The notes beneath the pieces were generated by a model, which was not told the DNA's origin, made no database searches, and saw only the letters and a program-made list of their open reading frames with translations. A stretch of 64,000 nucleotides of DNA from Candidatus Pseudomonas phytovorans (GTDB lineage Bacteria > Pseudomonadota > Gammaproteobacteria > Pseudomonadales > Pseudomonadaceae), in assembly GCA_029202525.1 (NCBI GenBank), contig CP119325.1:2020001-2084000 (forward strand), given 5' to 3'. Shown piece after piece: positions 27,172 through 35,955 of this stretch (within the stretch, counting starts at the first letter, position 1; the number at the start of each line of letters is the position of its first letter). The position numbers were made by a program, and so were the translations under genes.

Positions 27172-28356
27172 TTGAGTGGCGAGCCTTCCTTGGGGATACT
27201 GAATGCCTTCAGACAGCGAGTCGAAACCGTGACCAGCCTGCACAGCCTTGCCCATTTGCGTGATCTTCCGGCGGCCACCTGGGATGCCTTGGTACCGGCT
27301 GGCCAACCGTTTCTGCGCCATGGATTTTTAAGTGCCATGGAGGACAGTGGCAGTGTCACGCGCAGCACCGGTTGGGCCGCCGAGCACCTGGTGCTGGAGC
27401 GTGACGGGCAGGTACGGGCACTGTTGCCGGCGTACCGCAAGTGGCACTCGTTTGGCGAGTATGTGTTCGATCATGGCTGGGCCGATGCGTGTGAGCGGGC
27501 GGGTATCGCCTATTACCCGAAGCTGCTCGGCGCTGTGCCGTTCAGCCCGGTCAGCGGCCCACGCCTGCTGGCGGCTGATCCGGCTGACGGTTTGTTGATG
27601 CTGCAGGCCCTGCCGGAGTATCTGGGCAAGGGCGGGCTTTCCGGTGCGCATATCAACTTTACCGACCCGGCGCTGGACGCGCAGTTGGCGGGCCTGCCAG
27701 GGTGGATGGAACGCCTGGGTTGCCAGTTTCACTGGCAAAACCGTGGGTATCGCGACTTCCAGGATTTTCTCGACAGCCTGAGTTCGCGCAAGCGTAAGCA
27801 GATGCGCAAAGAGCGTGAGCAGGTGGCCGGGCAGGGCATCGAGTTCCGTTGGTACCGCGGTGGGGAACTGGACCAGGCGCAGTGGGATTTCGTCTACCGC
27901 TGCTATGCCAATACCTATGCGGTGCGCCGCCGCGCGCCCTACCTGACCCGTGAGTTTTTCAGCCTGCTGGCCGAGCGCATGCCCGAGGCGCTGCGTGTGG
28001 TAATGGCCCGGCAGGGTGGGCGTGATGTGGCGATGGCCTTGAGCCTGGTCGGGGGCGACAGCCTGTTTGGCCGTTACTGGGGTTGCCTGGATGAATTCGA
28101 CCGGCTGCATTTCGAAACGTGTTTCTACCAAGGTATGGACTTTGCCATTGCCGAGGGTTACCAGCGTTTCGATGCCGGGGCGCAGGGCGAGCACAAGTTG
28201 ATACGTGGGTTTGAGCCAGTGATTACACGGTCGTGGCATTACCTGCTGCACCCGGGGTTGCGGCGGGCGGTGGAGGACTTCCTGGTGCAGGAGCGGGAAG
28301 GGGTGAGGGGGTATGCCGAGGAGGCGCGAGGGATGTTGCCGTATCGTCGGGACTGA
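27172..28356 (+). CDS. FemAB-like/GNAT-fold protein (DUF482)
   Basis: About 394 residues, of the peptidoglycan-biosynthesis-like family once named DUF482. Characteristic pieces are PAATWDALVPAGQPFLRHGF, LPAYRKWHSFGEYVFDHGWA, FLDSLSSRKRKQMRKEREQV and a late RFDAGAQGEHKLIRGFEPV. The fold is a double GNAT as in Fem transferases; substrate unknown. The start is uncertain: TTG at 27172 and GTG at 27229 are both in frame and neither has a good ribosome binding site; family similarity begins just after 27229. Monocistronic, followed by a REP pair. Confidence 0.85.
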   Translation: MSGEPSLGILNAFRQRVETVTSLHSLAHLRDLPAATWDALVPAGQPFLRHGFLSAMEDSGSVTRSTGWAAEHLVLERDGQVRALLPAYRKWHSFGEYVFDHGWADACERAGIAYYPKLLGAVPFSPVSGPRLLAADPADGLLMLQALPEYLGKGGLSGAHINFTDPALDAQLAGLPGWMERLGCQFHWQNRGYRDFQDFLDSLSSRKRKQMRKEREQVAGQGIEFRWYRGGELDQAQWDFVYRCYANTYAVRRRAPYLTREFFSLLAERMPEALRVVMARQGGRDVAMALSLVGGDSLFGRYWGCLDEFDRLHFETCFYQGMDFAIAEGYQRFDAGAQGEHKLIRGFEPVITRSWHYLLHPGLRRAVEDFLVQEREGVRGYAEEARGMLPYRRD

Positions 28357-28369
28357 GGGATTTGTGTTG

Positions 28370-28479
28370 CCTGTACTGGCCCTATCGCCGGCAAGCCAGC
28401 TCCCACAGGATTACCACCGGCCTTGAAGTCTGTGGGGGCCTTGTGGGAGCTGGCTTGCCGGCGATAGGGCCAGTACAGG
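28370..28479. repeat. REP pair of a second subtype
   Basis: cctgtactggccctatcgcc..ggcaagccagctcccacag and its complement. The core (gccggcaagccagctcc) differs from the cttcgcggg type that dominates the window. Located between convergent genes. Confidence 0.85.
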
Positions 28480-28481
28480 AC

Positions 28482-30314
28482 TCAGTCGACTCCGACAAAA
28501 CCCCCGGTCTGGTGGTGCCACAACCGGGCATACAGCCCTTGCTGTTCCAGCAACTCGGCATGGCTGCCGCTCTCGACAATGCGCCCCTTGTCCAGCACCA
28601 CCAGCCGGTCCATCCGGGCAATGGTGGAAAGCCGGTGGGCGATGGCGATCACCGTCTTGCCCTGCATCAGCGTCTCCAGGCTTTCCTGGATGGCTGCCTC
28701 CACCTCCGAATCCAGCGCCGAAGTGGCTTCGTCCATGATCAGGATCGGCGCATTCTTCAACAGTACCCGGGCAATGGCGATGCGCTGGCGCTGACCCCCC
28801 GACAACTTGACCCCGCGCTCTCCTACATGGGCATCGAAGCCGGTGCGCCCCTGGGCGTCTGAAAGCTGCGGAATGAACTCGTCGGCGCGGGCGCGACGAA
28901 CCGCCTCGTGCAACTCCGCCTCGCTGGCGTCGGGGCGGCCATACAGCAGGTTGTCGCGGATCGAGCGGTGCAGCAGGGAGGTGTCCTGGGTGATCATGCC
29001 AATTTGTGCGCGCAGGCTGGCCTGGCTGACTTCGGCAATGTTCTGGCCATCGATGAGGATGCGCCCGCCCTGCACGTCATACAGGCGCAGCAGCAGGTTG
29101 ACCAAGGTCGACTTGCCCGCCCCGGACGGGCCGATCAAGCCGATTTTTTCGCCTGGGCGTATGTTCAGGTCGAGCCCTTCGATCACATTGGCAGCCTTGC
29201 CATAGTGGAAGTCGACATCATCGAAATGCACCGCACCGCGGCTGACCTTGAGCGGCGGCGCGTTGGGCTGGTCGGTCACGGTAACCGGCTGGGCGATGGT
29301 CTGCAGGCCATCCTGGACCATGCCGATGTTCTCGAAGATGCCATTGACCACCCACATGATCCAGCCCGACATGTTGACGATGCGGATCACCAGGCCGGTG
29401 GCCAGGGCGATGGCGCCAACAGTAATCAGCGACTGGCTCCACAACCACAGCGCCAGGCCCGTGGTGGCGACCACCAGCAAGCCGTTGAGTGTGGTGATGA
29501 CCACGTCCATGCTGGTGATTACCCGCGAGGCCAACTGGGTTTTCTCGGTTTGCTCGCGGATCGCTTCACGCGCGTACTGCTGCTCGTAGTCGGTATGGGC
29601 GAACAGCTTCAACGTCGCGATGTTGGTGTAGCCGTCGACGATACGCCCCATCAGCTTGGAGCGGGCGTCCGAGGAAATCACCGAGCGTTCCTTGACCCGT
29701 GGCACGAAGTAGAGCAGCGCGGCGATGTAGCTGGCGATCCAGGCCAGCAGCGGCAGCATCAGGCGCCAGTCGGCCTCGGCGAACAGCACCAGTGAAGTGA
29801 CGGCGTAGATCAGCACGTGCCACAGCGCGTCCACCGCCTGCACGGCGGAGTCACGCAGCGAGTTGCCGGTCTGCATGATGCGCTGGGCAATACGCCCGGC
29901 AAAGTCGCTCTGGAAGAAGTTCAGGCTCTGCTTGAGCACGTAAGTGTGGTTTTGCCAGCGGATCATGCTGGTCATGCCAGGATTGATGGTCTGGTGCACC
30001 AGCAGGTCGTGCAGGCCGAAGAACAACGGCCGCAGCAGCAGGATCACCACCAGCATCCAGATCAGTTCGCCGCTGTGCTCACTGAAGAAGTTGGCATTCG
30101 GCGTGCCTTGGGCCAGGTCGATGATGCGGCTGAGGTAGCTGAACATCGCCACTTCGATCAGCGAGGCGAACAGGCCGACCACCAGCAGCGCTAAAAAGCT
30201 TGGCCACACCTGGCGCAGGTAATACAGGTAAAAGGGCCATACCTGGCTGGGGGGCGACTCGCTAGGCGCGTCGCGGAAAATGTCGATCAGTTGCTCGAAA
30301 CGGCGGTACAGCAT
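28482..30314 (-). CDS. ABC exporter, fused permease and ATPase
   Basis: About 610 residues: a six-helix type-1 exporter domain (residues about 20-330) and a nucleotide-binding domain (about 355-600). Walker A is GPSGAGKSTLVNLLLRL, the signature LSGGQRQRIAIARVLL, Walker B ILIMDEATSALDSE and the switch His IAHRLSTI; all are intact, so it should work as a homodimer. It resembles MsbA/lipid A and multidrug half-transporters. I prefer ATG at 30314, with AGGAG eleven bases upstream, over GTG at 30326. It is last in a probable minus-strand unit (LysR, hydrolase, cyclophilin, exporter); the substrate is not evident. Confidence 0.92.
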   Translation of the reverse strand: MLYRRFEQLIDIFRDAPSESPPSQVWPFYLYYLRQVWPSFLALLVVGLFASLIEVAMFSYLSRIIDLAQGTPNANFFSEHSGELIWMLVVILLLRPLFFGLHDLLVHQTINPGMTSMIRWQNHTYVLKQSLNFFQSDFAGRIAQRIMQTGNSLRDSAVQAVDALWHVLIYAVTSLVLFAEADWRLMLPLLAWIASYIAALLYFVPRVKERSVISSDARSKLMGRIVDGYTNIATLKLFAHTDYEQQYAREAIREQTEKTQLASRVITSMDVVITTLNGLLVVATTGLALWLWSQSLITVGAIALATGLVIRIVNMSGWIMWVVNGIFENIGMVQDGLQTIAQPVTVTDQPNAPPLKVSRGAVHFDDVDFHYGKAANVIEGLDLNIRPGEKIGLIGPSGAGKSTLVNLLLRLYDVQGGRILIDGQNIAEVSQASLRAQIGMITQDTSLLHRSIRDNLLYGRPDASEAELHEAVRRARADEFIPQLSDAQGRTGFDAHVGERGVKLSGGQRQRIAIARVLLKNAPILIMDEATSALDSEVEAAIQESLETLMQGKTVIAIAHRLSTIARMDRLVVLDKGRIVESGSHAELLEQQGLYARLWHHQTGGFVGVD

Positions 30315-30377
30315 GGGTAGCGACACTCCTGTTCCATCCGACCCTCAGGCGGTTTCACGTCCCTGTGAAGCCTGCGG

Positions 30378-30935
30378 TCAGTCGATGCGTTTGGCTGACT
30401 TGATGTAGACCGGGTCGGCCGGTACATCGCGCATGCCTTTTTTGACGGTAGTCGGTGAATTGACGATCTGATCGACCACTTCCATGCCCTTGGTCACCTT
30501 GCCGAATACGGCGTAGCCACGGTCACGCCCCGGGTTGAGGAAGTCGTTGTCGGCCACGTTGATGAAGAACTGGCTGGTGGCCGAGTTCGGGTCCGAGGTA
30601 CGCGCCATCGACAGGGTGCCGCGAGTATTCAGCAGGCCGTTGCTGGCTTCGTTCCTGATCGGATCCTTAGTGTCTTTTTGCGCCATCTGGTCGGTAAAGC
30701 CACCGCCCTGGACCATGAAGCCCGGGATCACGCGGTGGAAGATGGTGTTGTTATAGAAGCCGCTGTCGACGTACTGCAGGAAGTTCTTGGTACTGATCGG
30801 TGCCTTCTCGGCGTTCAGTTCGATTTCGACCTGGCCGAAGCTGGTGTCCAGCATAACGTGCGGGGTCTTGTCGGAGGCCATGACGCTGGTGGCTAAGGCC
30901 ATCGAGCAGGCGGTGAGAAGAAGTTTTTTCAGCAT
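30378..30935 (-). CDS. ppiA: periplasmic peptidyl-prolyl cis-trans isomerase (cyclophilin)
   Basis: A 185-residue cyclophilin with a signal peptide ([20 protein letters not shown]). The catalytic core is [15 protein letters not shown] (Arg and Phe of the active site) and [17 protein letters not shown], the bacterial PpiA form. It should speed proline isomerisation in periplasmic protein folding. The start overlaps the stop of the hydrolase gene by seven bases, so it is translationally coupled. Confidence 0.95.
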   Translation of the reverse strand: MLKKLLLTACSMALATSVMASDKTPHVMLDTSFGQVEIELNAEKAPISTKNFLQYVDSGFYNNTIFHRVIPGFMVQGGGFTDQMAQKDTKDPIRNEASNGLLNTRGTLSMARTSDPNSATSQFFINVADNDFLNPGRDRGYAVFGKVTKGMEVVDQIVNSPTTVKKGMRDVPADPVYIKSAKRID

Positions 30936-31741
30936 GGGCTCAAAGATCCTTGAGAGGTGGAAGCGGCTGCGAGGAACTGCAGCAGGGTCTGGTTGAAGAC
31001 CTCGGGTTGATCGAGGGGCGTAGCGTGCCGGGAATCTTCGACGACGACCAGCCTGGCGTTGGGCATCAGGGCTACGTAGTGCTGTTTCAGTTGTATCGGC
31101 GTGTAATCGTGGTCGGCGGCGATCACCAGGGTGGGACAGTGGATCTGCCCGATGCGTTCCTGCACGCCCCAGTCGACGATGGCGTCGAAGCTTTTGAGGT
31201 AGGCGCGTTTGTCGTTGCGCGCCCAGCGCTGGGCCATCTTCTGCCGCAGGTCAGCTTGCTGGGGTTTGGGGAACAGCCGTTGCGCCAAGCCCTTGCCGAC
31301 GGTTTCGACACTGAGGATGCGTGCCAGGCCCCAGCGCTTGAGCCACCACAGCCAGTCGCTGCGGGTGCGGCGCTTGACCTCGGGGGCACTGTTGACGATG
31401 CACAGGCTACGCAGCCATTGCGGGTGGTCGACGGCAAACTGGAAGCCCACCATGCCGCCCATGGACAGGCCGACGAAGTGCACGGGGCCTGTGTGCAGGT
31501 GTTCGAGCAGGGCCAGCAGGTCGGCACTGAAGGTGGCGATCTGGTACCCGTCACGCGGCTTGTCTGAGCGGCCGTGGCCGCGGATGTCCATGAGGATCAC
31601 CCGATAGTGGCGGCTAAGCTCCGGGACCTGCAGCTCCCAGTCCTGGCAGCTGGAACCCAGCCCGTGCAGCAACACCAGGGGTTCGCCCTGGCCATATTCC
31701 TCGTAATGCAGTGCGCATCCTTCGTGTTCGAAATAGGCCAT
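30929..31741 (-). CDS. alpha/beta hydrolase
   Basis: A 270-residue hydrolase of the 3-oxoadipate enol-lactonase/haloperoxidase-like group. Motifs: [20 protein letters not shown] (oxyanion hole), [16 protein letters not shown], and nucleophile elbow [19 protein letters not shown] with Ser near residue 95. The acid is likely in [12 protein letters not shown] and the His in [14 protein letters not shown]. Cytoplasmic, substrate unknown. It lies 13 bases after the LysR gene and overlaps ppiA. Confidence 0.92.
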   Translation of the reverse strand: MAYFEHEGCALHYEEYGQGEPLVLLHGLGSSCQDWELQVPELSRHYRVILMDIRGHGRSDKPRDGYQIATFSADLLALLEHLHTGPVHFVGLSMGGMVGFQFAVDHPQWLRSLCIVNSAPEVKRRTRSDWLWWLKRWGLARILSVETVGKGLAQRLFPKPQQADLRQKMAQRWARNDKRAYLKSFDAIVDWGVQERIGQIHCPTLVIAADHDYTPIQLKQHYVALMPNARLVVVEDSRHATPLDQPEVFNQTLLQFLAAASTSQGSLSPC

Positions 31742-31754
31742 GGGCGCGGTCCTC

Positions 31755-32678
31755 TCAGGCTTGCGGGGGGGCTGCGAAGGGCACGTCCAGTGGCGCGGTG
31801 TCGAAGTTGCGCAGCAGGTCGATGAGAATCTGCGTGGCCGGGCCCAAGGTCTTCTCTTTGCTCGAATAAAGGTAGAACAGTGGGTGACGGCTGCCACCCT
31901 GATCCAGCAGCAGCGGTTTGAGCACGCCTTCACTCAGCTCGCGCTCGATCATGTGCCGGGGCAGCCAGGCAAAGCCCAGGCCACTGCTCACAAAGGTGGC
32001 GGCGGTGCCCAGGCTGCCGACGGTCCAGCGTTGTTCGGCACCCAGCCAGCCGACATCGCGCGGCTGTGCGCGGCCCGAGTCGCGAATGACCACCTGCAAC
32101 TGGCTTTCCAGGTCCTGGAAGGTGAGTTCCCGGCCCAGGCGGTGCAGGCTGTGCTCGGGGTGGGCGACGGCGACGAACTCCACCGCGCTCAGTTCGGCCC
32201 CCAGGTAGCCGCCAATGCTGTAGCTGCTGATGGCCAGGTCGGCGATGCCTTCGTGCATCACTTCTTCTACGCCAGACAACACTTCTTCACGCAGGCGCAC
32301 CCGGCAGCCGCGGCTTTGCGGCATGAACGCCGCCAGGGCACGTACCAGGCGGGCACTGGGGTAGGCGGCATCGACCACCAGGCGCACCTCGGCTTCCCAG
32401 CCTTGTTCCATGTGGTGGGCGAGGTCTTCGAGCTGGCTGGCCTGCTTGACCAGGTGGCGCGAGCGGCGCAGCAGCACGTTGCCCGCCTCGGTGAGCACCG
32501 CCTTGCGGCCGTCGATGCGCAGCAGTGGCACGCCCAGTTGTTCCTGCATGCGGGCCACGGTGTAGCTGACCGAGGACTGCGAGCGGTGCAGTGCCTCGGC
32601 GGCCTGGGCAAACCCGCCGTGATCGACCACTGCTTGCAGGGTTCGCCACTGGTCAAGGGTTACGCGCGGCGCTTTCAT
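31755..32678 (-). CDS. LysR-family transcriptional regulator
   Basis: A 307-residue regulator. The N-terminal winged helix is VTLDQWRTLQAVVDHGGFAQAAEALHRSQSSVSYTVAR (residues about 6-43), followed by the linker helix and a periplasmic-binding-like effector domain (VRLVVDAAYPSARLVRALAA, FVSSGLGFAWLPRHMIE). The start at 32678 is chosen from the HTH position. It is divergent from a small secreted-protein gene with only 49 bases between the starts, so that gene and the downstream azoR are candidate targets. It also leads a minus-strand run with a hydrolase gene. Confidence 0.93.
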   Translation of the reverse strand: MKAPRVTLDQWRTLQAVVDHGGFAQAAEALHRSQSSVSYTVARMQEQLGVPLLRIDGRKAVLTEAGNVLLRRSRHLVKQASQLEDLAHHMEQGWEAEVRLVVDAAYPSARLVRALAAFMPQSRGCRVRLREEVLSGVEEVMHEGIADLAISSYSIGGYLGAELSAVEFVAVAHPEHSLHRLGRELTFQDLESQLQVVIRDSGRAQPRDVGWLGAEQRWTVGSLGTAATFVSSGLGFAWLPRHMIERELSEGVLKPLLLDQGGSRHPLFYLYSSKEKTLGPATQILIDLLRNFDTAPLDVPFAAPPQA

Positions 32679-32727
32679 CTTTCGCTCCTGTTGTCCTAAG
32701 CTGCGCTCTTTGCAAGGAGAGCGGCCC

Positions 32728-33042
32728 ATGAAGAAATGTTGTGCGGCAATACTGATGTGCCTGCCCCTCGGGGCCATGGCCTATCCCATCGATGTGGAGA
32801 AGGAACTGACCGGGGTCAAGCTCGACTACACCGCCTATGACACGGCCTACGACATTGGGGCCATTACCCTCAACAACTATGGGCAAGTACCGGCAGCGTG
32901 CAAAGTGACCTTTCGCAATGGCCCGGAAGCACCGCGGGTACGCCGGGTGAACGTTCCTGCCGGTAAAAGCGTCGATGTCACGGCCAAATTCAATCGGCAG
33001 ATCATCAAACTGCGGATCGCCTTGAACTGCAGTGCGGAATAA
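32728..33042 (+). CDS. small secreted protein, conserved in Pseudomonas
   Basis: A 104-residue protein with a signal peptide (MKKCCAAILMCLPLGAMA, cleavage before YPID). The mature part, LTGVKLDYTAYDTAYDIGAI and TFRNGPEAPRVRRVNVPAGK, looks like an immunoglobulin-like beta sandwich with two Cys that could form a disulfide. AAGGAGAG precedes the ATG. Relatives are sometimes labelled 3-phosphoglycerate kinase in databases, which the sequence does not support. Function unknown. Confidence 0.85.
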   Translation: MKKCCAAILMCLPLGAMAYPIDVEKELTGVKLDYTAYDTAYDIGAITLNNYGQVPAACKVTFRNGPEAPRVRRVNVPAGKSVDVTAKFNRQIIKLRIALNCSAE

Positions 33043-33046
33043 ACTG

Positions 33047-33060
33047 ATTAATCGATTGAT
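33047..33060. promoter_or_regulatory. imperfect palindrome before azoR (possible LysR site)
   Basis: attaatcgattgat is a 14-base palindrome with one mismatched pair, centred on TCGA. It is AT-rich against a GC-rich background and lies about 90 bases before the azoR start. Position suits an activator site for the neighbouring LysR regulator; this is inference. Confidence 0.3.
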
Positions 33061-33150
33061 TGAACCCACTTTTTACGCTTTTTTATCGATAGGTCAAGCC
33101 TTAATCTCACCTCCATCGAATCGCACCCTTTTTGCCGATGGAGGCATCCC

Positions 33151-33750
33151 ATGTCCCGCGTACTGATCATCGAAAGCAGCGCCCGCCAGCAGGATTCCGT
33201 TTCACGTCAGTTGACCAAGGATTTCATCCAGCAATGGCAGGCTGCCCACCCAGCCGATCAGATCACCGTGCGCGACCTGGCGGTAAGCCCGGTGCCACAC
33301 CTGGATGCCAACCTGCTCGGTGGCTGGATGAAGCCCGAAGAGCAGCGCAGTGCCGCGGAACTGGAGGCCTTGGCCCGTTCCAACGAATTGACTGATGAAT
33401 TGCTGGCTGCCGACGTGCTGGTGATGGCTGCGCCGATGTACAACTTCACTATTCCCAGCACCCTCAAGGCCTGGCTAGACCACGTGCTGCGTGCCGGCAT
33501 CACTTTCAAGTACACCCCGACCGGCCCGCAAGGCCTGCTGACCGGCAAGCGCGCCGTGGTCCTGACGGCTCGCGGCGGTATTCACGCCGGTGCCAGCAGC
33601 GACCATCAGGAACCCTACCTGCGCCAGGTAATGGCCTTCATCGGCATTCACGATGTCGACTTCATCCATGCCGAAGGCTTGAACATGAGCGGCGAGTTCC
33701 ACGAGAAGGGCGTCAACCAGGCCAAGGCCAAGCTGGCGGCGGTGGCCTGA
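33151..33750 (+). CDS. azoR: FMN-dependent NADH:azoreductase
   Basis: A 199-residue flavodoxin-like enzyme that reduces azo and quinone compounds. FMN-site motifs: ESSARQQDSVSRQLT (phosphate loop), MAAPMYNFTIPSTLKAWLDH and VLTARGGIHAG. The length is standard. GGAGG lies six bases before the ATG. A strong intrinsic terminator follows. The nearby LysR gene may control it, as is common for azoR loci. Confidence 0.95.
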   Translation: MSRVLIIESSARQQDSVSRQLTKDFIQQWQAAHPADQITVRDLAVSPVPHLDANLLGGWMKPEEQRSAAELEALARSNELTDELLAADVLVMAAPMYNFTIPSTLKAWLDHVLRAGITFKYTPTGPQGLLTGKRAVVLTARGGIHAGASSDHQEPYLRQVMAFIGIHDVDFIHAEGLNMSGEFHEKGVNQAKAKLAAVA

Positions 33751-33803
33751 GGCTTACTGAATTCCCAAACCTGACACCTGTTTTTGCTCCTTTGGGTGTA
33801 CCT

Positions 33804-33830
33804 GCCCGGCCCTTATGGCCGGGCTTTTTT
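33804..33830 (+). terminator. rho-independent terminator of azoR
   Basis: gcccggcc cttat ggccgggc followed by tttttt: an 8-bp perfect GC stem, 5-base loop and six Ts, 54 bases after the azoR stop. A textbook intrinsic terminator. Confidence 0.93.
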
Positions 33831-33854
33831 ATGCCTGGGATTTTGTGGGTGCCA

Positions 33855-33956
33855 GTGCCGGCCTCTTCGCGGGCTTGCCCGCTCCCACAGGAATATTGCA
33901 GCATTCAGGCCTGCGGTGACCTGTGGGAGCGGGCAAGCCCGCGAAGAGGCCGGCAC
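33855..33956. repeat. REP pair (BIME)
   Basis: gtgccggcctcttcgcgggc .. its complement, between azoR and the DMT carrier gene. Confidence 0.85.
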
Positions 33957-34033
33957 AGCCCCTACATTCCTCATGGTTGAACTCATTCGCCGCAACCCGC
34001 TAAGGTCGCGGCCTTGATTTACGAGAGGCAACC

Positions 34034-34909
34034 ATGGGCTACCTGATAATCGTCGCGCTGATCCAGGCGTTTTCCTTCAGCCTGATCGGCGAGTACCTGG
34101 CCGGGCACGTCGACAGCTACTTCGCCGTGCTCGCACGGGTACTGCTGGCTGGCCTTGTGTTCCTGCCATTGACCCGCTGGCGCCAGGTCGAACCGCGCTT
34201 CATGCGCTCGATGCTGTTGATCGGTGCCCTGCAGTACGGCATTACCTACGTCTGCCTGTACTTGAGCTTCCGCGTACTCACCGTGCCGGAAGTGCTGCTG
34301 TTCACCATCCTCACGCCGCTGCATGTGACGCTGATCGAAGACGCCATGAACCGGCGTTTCAACCCATGGGCGCTGCTGGCTGCGCTGGTGGCTGTGGCCG
34401 GTGCTGCGGTGATCCGCTTCGACAGCATCAGTGGCGAATTCTTTATCGGCTTCCTGCTGCTGCAACTGGCCAACTTCACCTATGCCGCCGGCCAGGTGCT
34501 GTACCGCCATCTGGTCGCACGCCACCCCAGTGACCTGCCGCACTACGCCCGCTTTGGCTACTTCTATCTGGGTGCCTTGCTGGTCGTGCTGCCGGCCTTC
34601 CTGCTGTTCGGGAACGCCCAGCATTTGCCGAGTACCGATGTGCAATGGTTGGTGCTGCTGTTCCTGGGCCTTTGTCCGACCGCCTTGGGCCTTTACTGGT
34701 GGAACAAGGGCGCCTGCCTGGTTTCTGGCGGCACGCTGGCGGTGATGAACAACCTGCATGTACCGGTGGGGCTGCTGCTGAACCTGCTGATCTGGAATCA
34801 GCACGAGCCGCTGGGCCGGCTGTTCATCGGCGGTGCGATCATCCTCGCGTCGGTGTGGCTGAGCCGGTTGGGCGCACGCGCGCAGACGCCGCTGGCCGGC
34901 AAGGCCTGA
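34034..34909 (+). CDS. EamA-family carrier (carboxylate/amino acid/amine type)
   Basis: A 291-residue polytopic protein with ten predicted helices: LIIVALIQAFSFSLIGEYLA, VLLFTILTPLHVTLIEDAMN, then the second half beginning FIGFLLLQLANFTYAAGQVL. These belong to the DMT carriers annotated as carboxylate/amino acid/amine transporters. GAGAGG precedes the ATG. One base separates it from the AEC carrier gene, so the two transporters form an operon. Confidence 0.9.
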   Translation: MGYLIIVALIQAFSFSLIGEYLAGHVDSYFAVLARVLLAGLVFLPLTRWRQVEPRFMRSMLLIGALQYGITYVCLYLSFRVLTVPEVLLFTILTPLHVTLIEDAMNRRFNPWALLAALVAVAGAAVIRFDSISGEFFIGFLLLQLANFTYAAGQVLYRHLVARHPSDLPHYARFGYFYLGALLVVLPAFLLFGNAQHLPSTDVQWLVLLFLGLCPTALGLYWWNKGACLVSGGTLAVMNNLHVPVGLLLNLLIWNQHEPLGRLFIGGAIILASVWLSRLGARAQTPLAGKA

Positions 34910-34910
34910 C

Positions 34911-35846
34911 ATGCACACCATCTTCGTCATTGTTGCGCCGATCTTCGCCCTGATCCTGGTTGGCTATCTGTGCCGCAAAACCAACAAGCTGGGCGACAAG
35001 GCCGCCGCCGAAATCAACAAGATGGTGGTGTGGCTGTGCCTGCCGGCGTTGCTGTTCAAGGTGACGGCCACCGCCACCTGGAGCGAAATCTGGCACCCCG
35101 GCTTCATCGTGGCCTTTGGTACGGGCGCCCTGGCCATGTTCGTGGTCACCTTGCTGTGGCGCCTGAACACTGGCCATGGCCTGGTGGCGTCGAGCATCGA
35201 CGGGCTCAGTGCGGGGTATGCCAATACCGGCTATATAGGCATTCCGTTGTGTCTGCTGCTGTTCGGCCAGGCGGGTTTGCAGCCAGCATTGATCTCATCG
35301 TTGATCGTGGTGTGCCTGGTGTTTGCCATTTCCCTGACGCTGATCGAAGTCGGGCTACAAGAGGAGCGGCACATTGGCCGCGCCATATTGCTGGTGAGCA
35401 AGGCGCTGGCGAAGAACCCGTTGGTGATTTCACCACTGGCAGGCGCTGCCTGGGCGGTGTCCGGGTTGGGCCTGGCGGAACCGATGATGCACTTTCTCGA
35501 CATGCTGGCGCTGGCGACCACGCCTTGTGCGCTGATATCGCTGGGTGCATTTCTGGCTGAAAAACGTACAGGGTCGCAGGCCAGCCCGTGGCCGTTGGTG
35601 GCCATGAAGTTGGTAGGGCAGCCAGCGCTGACCTGGGTGCTGGCGTTTAAGGTGTTCAGCTTGCCGACCATGTGGGCGGCGTCGGCGGTGCTGCTGGCGG
35701 CGCTGCCGACCGGGACCGGGCCGTTCATGCTGGCAGAGTATTACAACCGCGAGGCGGGGCTGATTTCGCGGACCATTCTGTTGTCGACCGTGGCCTCATT
35801 GGTGACCTTGACCGGGTTGTTGTACCTGCTGGGTTACGCGGGGTAG
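34911..35846 (+). CDS. AEC-family (auxin efflux carrier-like) transporter
   Basis: A 311-residue membrane protein with ten helices. It starts IFVIVAPIFALILVGYLCRK, and the conserved LDMLALATTPCALISLGAFL and LAALPTGTGPFMLAEYYNRE segments identify the AEC/malonate-permease-like family. Substrates of relatives are organic acids or amino acids. Co-transcribed with the EamA gene, which starts its TGA two bases before this ATG. Confidence 0.92.
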   Translation: MHTIFVIVAPIFALILVGYLCRKTNKLGDKAAAEINKMVVWLCLPALLFKVTATATWSEIWHPGFIVAFGTGALAMFVVTLLWRLNTGHGLVASSIDGLSAGYANTGYIGIPLCLLLFGQAGLQPALISSLIVVCLVFAISLTLIEVGLQEERHIGRAILLVSKALAKNPLVISPLAGAAWAVSGLGLAEPMMHFLDMLALATTPCALISLGAFLAEKRTGSQASPWPLVAMKLVGQPALTWVLAFKVFSLPTMWAASAVLLAALPTGTGPFMLAEYYNREAGLISRTILLSTVASLVTLTGLLYLLGYAG

Positions 35847-35852
35847 CTGAGG

Positions 35853-35934
35853 GCCTCTTCGCGGGGCAAGCCCGCTCCCACAATGACCGCGCAGACGCTG
35901 AACCTGTGGGAGCGGGCTTGCCCCGCGAAGAGGC
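35853..35934. repeat. REP pair (BIME), short spacer
   Basis: gcctcttcgcggggcaagcc..cgctcccaca and complement around about 20 bases. Between the convergent AEC and mechanosensitive channel genes. Confidence 0.85.
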
Positions 35935-35955
35935 TGCAAAGCAGCCCCGGCAATC

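Noticed and set aside
28482..30314. ABC exporter as the ATPase of the giant-protein export system
   Set aside because: It lies 7 kb away on the other strand, coupled to a cyclophilin and hydrolase, lacks the C39-like N-terminal domain often found in RTX exporters, and looks MsbA-like.
1254..35934. CRISPR array from the repeated 30-base palindromes
   Set aside because: The repeats are dispersed singly or in inverted pairs between genes and are kilobases apart, with Pseudomonas REP sequence; there are no regular spacers or cas genes.
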